Below are positions 59,915-64,000 of a stretch of DNA of 64,000 bases, in pieces; position 1 is the first letter of the stretch, and the number at the start of each line of letters is the position of its first letter. The stretch is from VXNE01 sp965217825. GTDB lineage: Bacteria; Pseudomonadota; Gammaproteobacteria; Pseudomonadales; Azotimanducaceae. The stretch is taken from assembly GCA_965217825.1 (NCBI GenBank), contig OZ244571.1, positions 3,844,001 to 3,908,000 of the forward strand, given 5' to 3'. The notes beneath the pieces are model-generated. The model made no database searches. It worked only from the letters and a program-made list of their open reading frames with translations, and was not told the DNA's origin. A program made the position numbers and the translations under genes.

Positions 59915-61396
59915 GTGGCCGTCGCATCCGAAAACGCGCAGCACCTGGCGCCGGTTGGCACCCCAACGTATCCGCTCGATAAACCGTATCGTGACCGGGT
60001 GGTCACTGCGCTGGTCGTATTTTCCATCCTGTGGTCATTGCTCGGCATGGCGGTCGGCGTACACATTGCAGCAGAACTCGTGTGGCCGAGCCTCGACTTC
60101 GGCCAGGAATGGTTGTCCTTCGGCCGCCTGCGTTCGCTACATACCAACGCGGTCATCTTCGGATTCGGCGTTTCGGCCCTGATGGGCACCGCGTTCTACA
60201 GCGTGCAGCGCACCTGCCATGTGCCGCTGTTCGCTCCGGGACTCGCCTGGTTCTGCTGTTTCGCGTGGCAGATCGGCATCCTTGGCGGCGGCGCTTCGCT
60301 GCTGGCGGGATGGACCGGCGGCAAGGAGTACGCCGAACTGGAGTGGCCGTTCGATATCGCCATCGCCGTGGTCTGGGTGTGCTTCGCCGTGGTCTTTTTC
60401 GGCACCATCGCGAAACGCAGGATCAAGCCGATCTACGTTTCCAACTGGTTCTATGGCGCGCTGATCATCGTCATCGGCATGCTGCACATCGTCAACAGCC
60501 TCGCCATACCCGTATCGATATCGAAGTCCTATTCGCTGTTCGCCGGCGCCCAGGACGCCATCGTGCAGTGGTGGTACGGGCACAACGCGATCGGCTTCCT
60601 GCTGACGGGCGGATTCCTCGGCATGCTGTACTACTTCCTGCCAAAACATGCCGGCCGGCCCATCTGGAGTTATCGGCTGTCGATCATCGCCTTCTGGGCG
60701 TTCACCTATAGCTATATCTGGGCCGGGCCGCACCACCTGCATTACAGTGCCATCCCCGAGTGGGTGCAATCCACTGGCATGGTGATGAGCCTGGTGCTGC
60801 TGGCACCGTCCTGGGCGACCATGGTCAACGGCATCATGACGGTGGCCGGGGCGTGGCGGAAACTCCGCACGGACCCGGCGCTGAAATTCATCGTCCTGTC
60901 CCTGGCCTTTTACGGGTTGGCGACATTCGAAGGTCCGATGATGTCCATCAAGAGCGTCAACGTGGTCAGCCACTTCACCGACTGGACCATCGGCCACGTA
61001 CACTCCGGCGCCCTCGGCTGGAACGCGATGATCACTTTCGGGACTTTCTACTTCCTGGTCCCGCGCCTTATGGGGACGGCGCTATATAGCGTCAAACTCG
61101 CCAACATCCATTTCTGGCTGGCATTGGCCGGCACCATGCTCTACGTCCTGGCGATGTGGGGCGCCGGAGTTTCCCAGGGCCTGTTGTGGCTCAGCCTCGA
61201 CGAGATCGGCGAACTGAGCTTCAGCTTCAAGGACATCATGGCCAGCATGGCGCCCTACTACGCGTTGCGGCTTGTCGCCGGCGCCGTATTTCTCGCTGGC
61301 GCCGCGCTGCTCGCCTACAACCTTTTCATGACGATCAAGGGACGGCGCACCGTCGCGGTTTCGCCCCCTGCCCCGGACACTGAGTCGTCACCATGA
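59915..61396 (+). CDS. ccoN: Cytochrome cbb3 oxidase subunit I
   Basis: A 493-residue 12-helix catalytic subunit of the C-family oxygen reductase. Heme and copper ligands are visible: LRSLHTNAVIFGFG (low-spin heme), WWYGHNAIGFL and WAGPHHLHYSAIP (CuB), and DWTIGHVHSGALGWN (both hemes). The GTG start at 59915 is two bases after the previous stop; AGGGG precedes it. It reduces oxygen with high affinity. Confidence 0.96.
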   Translation: MAVASENAQHLAPVGTPTYPLDKPYRDRVVTALVVFSILWSLLGMAVGVHIAAELVWPSLDFGQEWLSFGRLRSLHTNAVIFGFGVSALMGTAFYSVQRTCHVPLFAPGLAWFCCFAWQIGILGGGASLLAGWTGGKEYAELEWPFDIAIAVVWVCFAVVFFGTIAKRRIKPIYVSNWFYGALIIVIGMLHIVNSLAIPVSISKSYSLFAGAQDAIVQWWYGHNAIGFLLTGGFLGMLYYFLPKHAGRPIWSYRLSIIAFWAFTYSYIWAGPHHLHYSAIPEWVQSTGMVMSLVLLAPSWATMVNGIMTVAGAWRKLRTDPALKFIVLSLAFYGLATFEGPMMSIKSVNVVSHFTDWTIGHVHSGALGWNAMITFGTFYFLVPRLMGTALYSVKLANIHFWLALAGTMLYVLAMWGAGVSQGLLWLSLDEIGELSFSFKDIMASMAPYYALRLVAGAVFLAGAALLAYNLFMTIKGRRTVAVSPPAPDTESSP

Positions 61397-62016
61397 ACGC
61401 GGTCGGTCTGCACAGGAAACTGGAGGAGAATGCCGGGTTGCTCATTTTCGGCATCCTGTTCGTATCGGCCATCGGCGGGTTGGTGCAGGTGCTTCCGAGC
61501 GTCATGCAGGAGTCCCTGGTAACTCCGGATGCCGCCACGGCACCCTACGATGCGGCGCAGTTGACCGGCCGGGACATCTACATTCGCGAAGGCTGCGGCA
61601 CCTGTCACACGCAGCAGGTCCGCCCGCTGGTGGCGGAGATCAAACGCTATGGACCGTATTCGCGAGCCGGTGAGTCCGCTTACGACCGGCCGTTCCTGTG
61701 GGGATCGAAGCGCACCGGGCCGGACCTGCACCGCGTGGGTGGCCGTTACACCGATCTCTGGCATCGGCTGCACCTGCTCGACCCGCGCAGCGTCGTCCCG
61801 AACTCCATCATGCCAGCCTATCCGTGGATGGCCGAAAGGCCGGCAAACGTCGGCGATACCATCCAGAGGAAGATGCGGGCACTCAAGATGCTGGGACACC
61901 CCTACAGCGAAGCCCAAATCGAGGGCGCGCCCAAGGCGCTGGAAGGAATGATGGAAGTCGACGCGCTGGTCGCTTACCTGCAAGGGCTGGGTGTTGCGAC
62001 GGGAGAGGCGCGATGA
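61393..62016 (+). CDS. ccoO: Cytochrome cbb3 oxidase subunit II (monoheme)
   Basis: A 207-residue membrane-anchored cytochrome c. The heme site is REGCGTCHTQQVRP and the sixth ligand Met is in NSIMPAYPWM. One N-terminal helix anchors it. It passes electrons from CcoP to CcoN. Start overlaps the ccoN stop (ATGA). Confidence 0.96.
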   Translation: MNAVGLHRKLEENAGLLIFGILFVSAIGGLVQVLPSVMQESLVTPDAATAPYDAAQLTGRDIYIREGCGTCHTQQVRPLVAEIKRYGPYSRAGESAYDRPFLWGSKRTGPDLHRVGGRYTDLWHRLHLLDPRSVVPNSIMPAYPWMAERPANVGDTIQRKMRALKMLGHPYSEAQIEGAPKALEGMMEVDALVAYLQGLGVATGEAR

Positions 62017-62291
62017 TCTGGTTCATCTTCATCGGCGACATGTTGGTGATGCTGTTCATGGTCGTCCTTGCGGCCTGGGTCTTCTACCGGGGGACGGACG
62101 AGACCATCGACCGCGCGGCACGGATTCCCCTTGAGGATGAGAGCCCTCAGCCGGGGAGCGCGAGGGGGTACCCCTCGCATGCAAACAGCCCTCAGCCGGG
62201 GAGCGCGAGGGGGCACCCCTCGCATGCAAACAGCCCTCAGCCGGGGAGCGCGAGGGTAGACGCCGCCGAAGAAGGCAGCCCGGATGCCTGA
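62013..62291 (+). CDS. ccoQ: Cytochrome cbb3 oxidase subunit IV, with an in-frame repeat insertion
   Basis: A 92-residue protein. One hydrophobic helix (MIWFIFIGDMLVMLFMVVLAA as parts FIGDMLVMLF and MVVLAAWVFYRG) is followed by a short linker. Then SPQPGSARGYPSHAN is repeated 2.5 times before the end DAAEEGSPDA. CcoQ proteins are normally about 50-65 residues, so the repeats account for the extra length. It starts in the ccoO stop (ATGA) and overlaps ccoP by 8 bases. The family helps stabilise the complex. Confidence 0.85.
   Translation: MIWFIFIGDMLVMLFMVVLAAWVFYRGTDETIDRAARIPLEDESPQPGSARGYPSHANSPQPGSARGHPSHANSPQPGSARVDAAEEGSPDA
62142..62256. repeat. 45-base tandem repeat inside ccoQ (2.5 copies)
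   Basis: Units at 62142-62186 and 62187-62231 differ at one base, and a 25-base partial unit follows. Each full unit holds the inverted repeat GCGAGGGG / CCCCTCGC separated by three bases, so each could form a hairpin in RNA or DNA. Confidence 0.92.
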
Positions 62292-63174
62292 ATTGCCGAA
62301 CGAATTCTGGACCGGCTGGATCAGCGCGATCACGATCACCAGTCTGCTCGGGCTCGGCTGGCTCATTTACAGCGTCTATTTTTCCCCGGACGCGCCGAGC
62401 GAGAAAGGCCGTCAGCCGATCTGGGACGGGGATCTTCGCGAAGGCGAGCATCCCGCGCCCATGTGGTGGTTCTGGCTCATCTTCGTGTCCCTCGTCATCT
62501 CCGTCGTCTACCTGATGCTGTATCCGGGCCTCGGCAGCTACGCCGGCGCGTTGAAGTGGTCCCAGGGCGGCGAACTCGATGCCAGCATCACCGCCTTTGA
62601 GACTGAATTCGGCGATGCGCGGCGGTTGGTCGCGCGAACAGACGTAGAGGTCCTTTCAAAGGATCCTGCGTTGATGGCATCTGCCCAGCGCGTTTACGAC
62701 CGTAACTGCGCCGTGTGTCACGGTTACGATGCGAAAGGACTGACTCCCTATTTTCCGGACCTCACGGACGACGCATGGCAGTGGGGCGGTACCGCCGGGC
62801 AGATCGAGCAGTCGATCCGCAGCGGCCGCAACGCGGTCATGATCGGCTGGCTGCAAGTGCTCGGCCAAAATGGCGTTGACCAACTCGCCGACTACACTTT
62901 GGCACTGTCGCGAGAAGAAGCGGAGGGTCACGGCGGTCAAACCGCCTATCTCCAGTTTTGCGCCGCGTGCCACGGTGCCGACGGCGCCGGCAACCCGCTG
63001 CTCGGCGCGCCTAACCTCGTCGACGACGTACACCTCTACGGCGGCGACGTAGAAGCCATCCGGCACTCCATCGCGGTGGGGAGGAACGGTCAGATGCCGG
63101 CGTTTGGCGCGCGGCTCGACGACACGCAGATCAAGCTGCTCGTGGCGCTGCTGACTCCCGAGGAGGATCGGTAG
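62284..63174 (+). CDS. ccoP: Cytochrome cbb3 oxidase subunit III (diheme)
   Basis: A 296-residue protein with two N-terminal helices and two cytochrome c domains, heme sites NCAVCHGYD and FCAACHGADG. The methionine ligands are probably in NAVMIGW and GQMPAFGA. It receives electrons from soluble cytochrome c. Last gene of ccoNOQP. No ccoGHIS genes lie within the window. Confidence 0.95.
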   Translation: MPELPNEFWTGWISAITITSLLGLGWLIYSVYFSPDAPSEKGRQPIWDGDLREGEHPAPMWWFWLIFVSLVISVVYLMLYPGLGSYAGALKWSQGGELDASITAFETEFGDARRLVARTDVEVLSKDPALMASAQRVYDRNCAVCHGYDAKGLTPYFPDLTDDAWQWGGTAGQIEQSIRSGRNAVMIGWLQVLGQNGVDQLADYTLALSREEAEGHGGQTAYLQFCAACHGADGAGNPLLGAPNLVDDVHLYGGDVEAIRHSIAVGRNGQMPAFGARLDDTQIKLLVALLTPEEDR

Positions 63175-63226
63175 ACGCGCGGGGGCGCGGCCGGACGCCG
63201 TCGCGCCGCCCCCTCGGGGAATCCCT

Positions 63227-64000
63227 TCAGAGAAGTCCGGGGGGCATGTCCCGAAGAATGAAGTCGCCGAGTAGCGGCAGCGAAAAGGAATACCTGCCAT
63301 GCCCGTTTCTATGGATCAGACCTTGCCCGCTCAAGGATGCGAGGATCTGGTTCACATGGCTGCTGCCGAAGGGCTTGTGCAATGATCGGCGCGATTGTTT
63401 GACGACTTCGGCGACCGTAAAGACATCGTCGTGTTTGTGTTCGAGCAGGCAGGCGATGTCGTACATCAATTCGCGCTGCCTGTCGGTCGTTCGCGACCAT
63501 CGTCCGGAGAAAAAATCGGCGTCGAGTTTCCTCGTGATTGCCTCCACGGGCACCGAGGCAGACGCCCCCCGATCGAGACGCTGGCTGAACGCGTCGTAGA
63601 CTTCCCGGCAGATGAACTGGATGAAGTATGGATAGCCCCCGGACAACTTGATGATTGTCTCCACGGACTCGTCGCTCAACCGGACGCTGCCTTGGATCCC
63701 TTCGACGGGCCGCACAATGGCGTCGCGGCTGTCCTTTCGCGACAGGCGCGCCAAGGACACCACATTGAACATGCGTTCCGCGAATGTGCGGGCCGCCACC
63801 AGTTTCGGGAAGAGGGTCGGCAATCCAGACAGCACGAGCAACACGGGAATCTCCTTGCGCTGCAGAGACTGGAAAGCGTCGAGCAACAGGGAAAGCGGAA
63901 ACTGGTCCACACTCGCGCGATCCGCGAGGTTCTGCGCTTCGTCGTACGCGAAGACGATGCCGCGAACGGACGCCCTGGACCCAACCGCCCGCCAGCATGT
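63227..64000 (-). CDS. AAA/ORC-like ATPase, C-terminal part (5' end outside window)
   Basis: The reading frame continues beyond base 64000; about 258 residues are present. Walker B appears as GIVFAYDEAQNLAD near the truncated end, then VLLVLSGLPTLF (sensor 1 region), and SGGYPYFIQFICREVYD as in STAND/ORC-like ATPases such as COG1672. The last 80 residues form a winged helix (NQILASLSGQGLIHRNGHGRYSF). The protein may be a regulator or a mobile-element ATPase; no more can be said. Confidence 0.75.
   Translation of the reverse strand, partial: TCWRAVGSRASVRGIVFAYDEAQNLADRASVDQFPLSLLLDAFQSLQRKEIPVLLVLSGLPTLFPKLVAARTFAERMFNVVSLARLSRKDSRDAIVRPVEGIQGSVRLSDESVETIIKLSGGYPYFIQFICREVYDAFSQRLDRGASASVPVEAITRKLDADFFSGRWSRTTDRQRELMYDIACLLEHKHDDVFTVAEVVKQSRRSLHKPFGSSHVNQILASLSGQGLIHRNGHGRYSFSLPLLGDFILRDMPPGLL

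Noticed and set aside
62142..62256. 45-base repeats considered as a CRISPR array
   Set aside because: Units are contiguous, lie inside a coding frame and contain no variable spacers.

Overview
The window is high-GC DNA packed with genes, many overlapping by 1-4 bases. It looks like a chromosomal segment of an aerobic gammaproteobacterium. The evidence is the hemA-prfA-prmC operon divergent from lolB, the tRNA-Gln/rplY/pth/ychF block, a LolB lipoprotein, a ccoNOQP cytochrome cbb3 oxidase and a PQQ-type alcohol dehydrogenase. I cannot name the species from sequence alone.

Layout. 0-10.4 kb is a catabolic/transport region: MFS fragment, NCS2 permease, aldo/keto reductase, two tandem acetoacetate-decarboxylase-like proteins, a class III CoA-transferase, a VapBC-type pair, an epoxide hydrolase and a frameshifted DyP peroxidase. 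10.5-13.1 kb holds ychF-pth-rplY-tRNA-Gln. 13.1-15.5 kb has a repeat-bearing leader, a STAS protein and an ammonium transporter. 15.7-29.9 kb is a six-gene, translationally coupled operon: ABC ATPase, ABC permease fused to a degenerate M1-peptidase-like domain, lipoprotein adaptor, RND pump, a second RND pump fused to an ABC ATPase, and a small ABC permease. 29.8-33.5 kb is a patchwork of an antitoxin/PIN pair and an AlbA-domain gene, separated by direct repeats of the 3' end of the last operon gene. 33.5-40.9 kb holds ycaQ-like, lolB, hemA, prfA, prmC, moeB-like and a GMC oxidoreductase. 41-44.8 kb is a B-family heme-copper enzyme cluster (CuA subunit, catalytic subunit, SCO, membrane protein, SCO) whose order and active-site substitution suggest an sNOR-type nitric oxide reductase rather than an oxidase. 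45-54.3 kb has a gluconate-dehydrogenase subunit 3-like gene, a formate/nitrite channel, a phosphoesterase and a degraded accessory stretch: truncated xylulokinase and Doc genes, a fused antitoxin with its PIN toxin, a MmeI-like restriction-methylation enzyme and phosphoesterase debris. 54.3-64 kb has an outer-membrane barrel protein, the quinohemoprotein dehydrogenase, two crotonases, a Yip1-like protein, ccoNOQP and a truncated ATPase.

How it fits together. Periplasmic oxidation by the PQQ/heme enzyme could feed cytochrome c and then the cbb3 oxidase. The NirC-like channel, ammonium transporter and putative NO reductase point to nitrogen-oxide handling. The 15.7-29.9 kb operon appears to be a combined ABC/RND envelope export machine of unknown substrate. 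It lies inside what is, in many gammaproteobacteria, a continuous lolB-ispE-tRNA-Gln-prs-rplY-pth-ychF block, so about 20 kb of accessory DNA seems to have replaced ispE and prs here.
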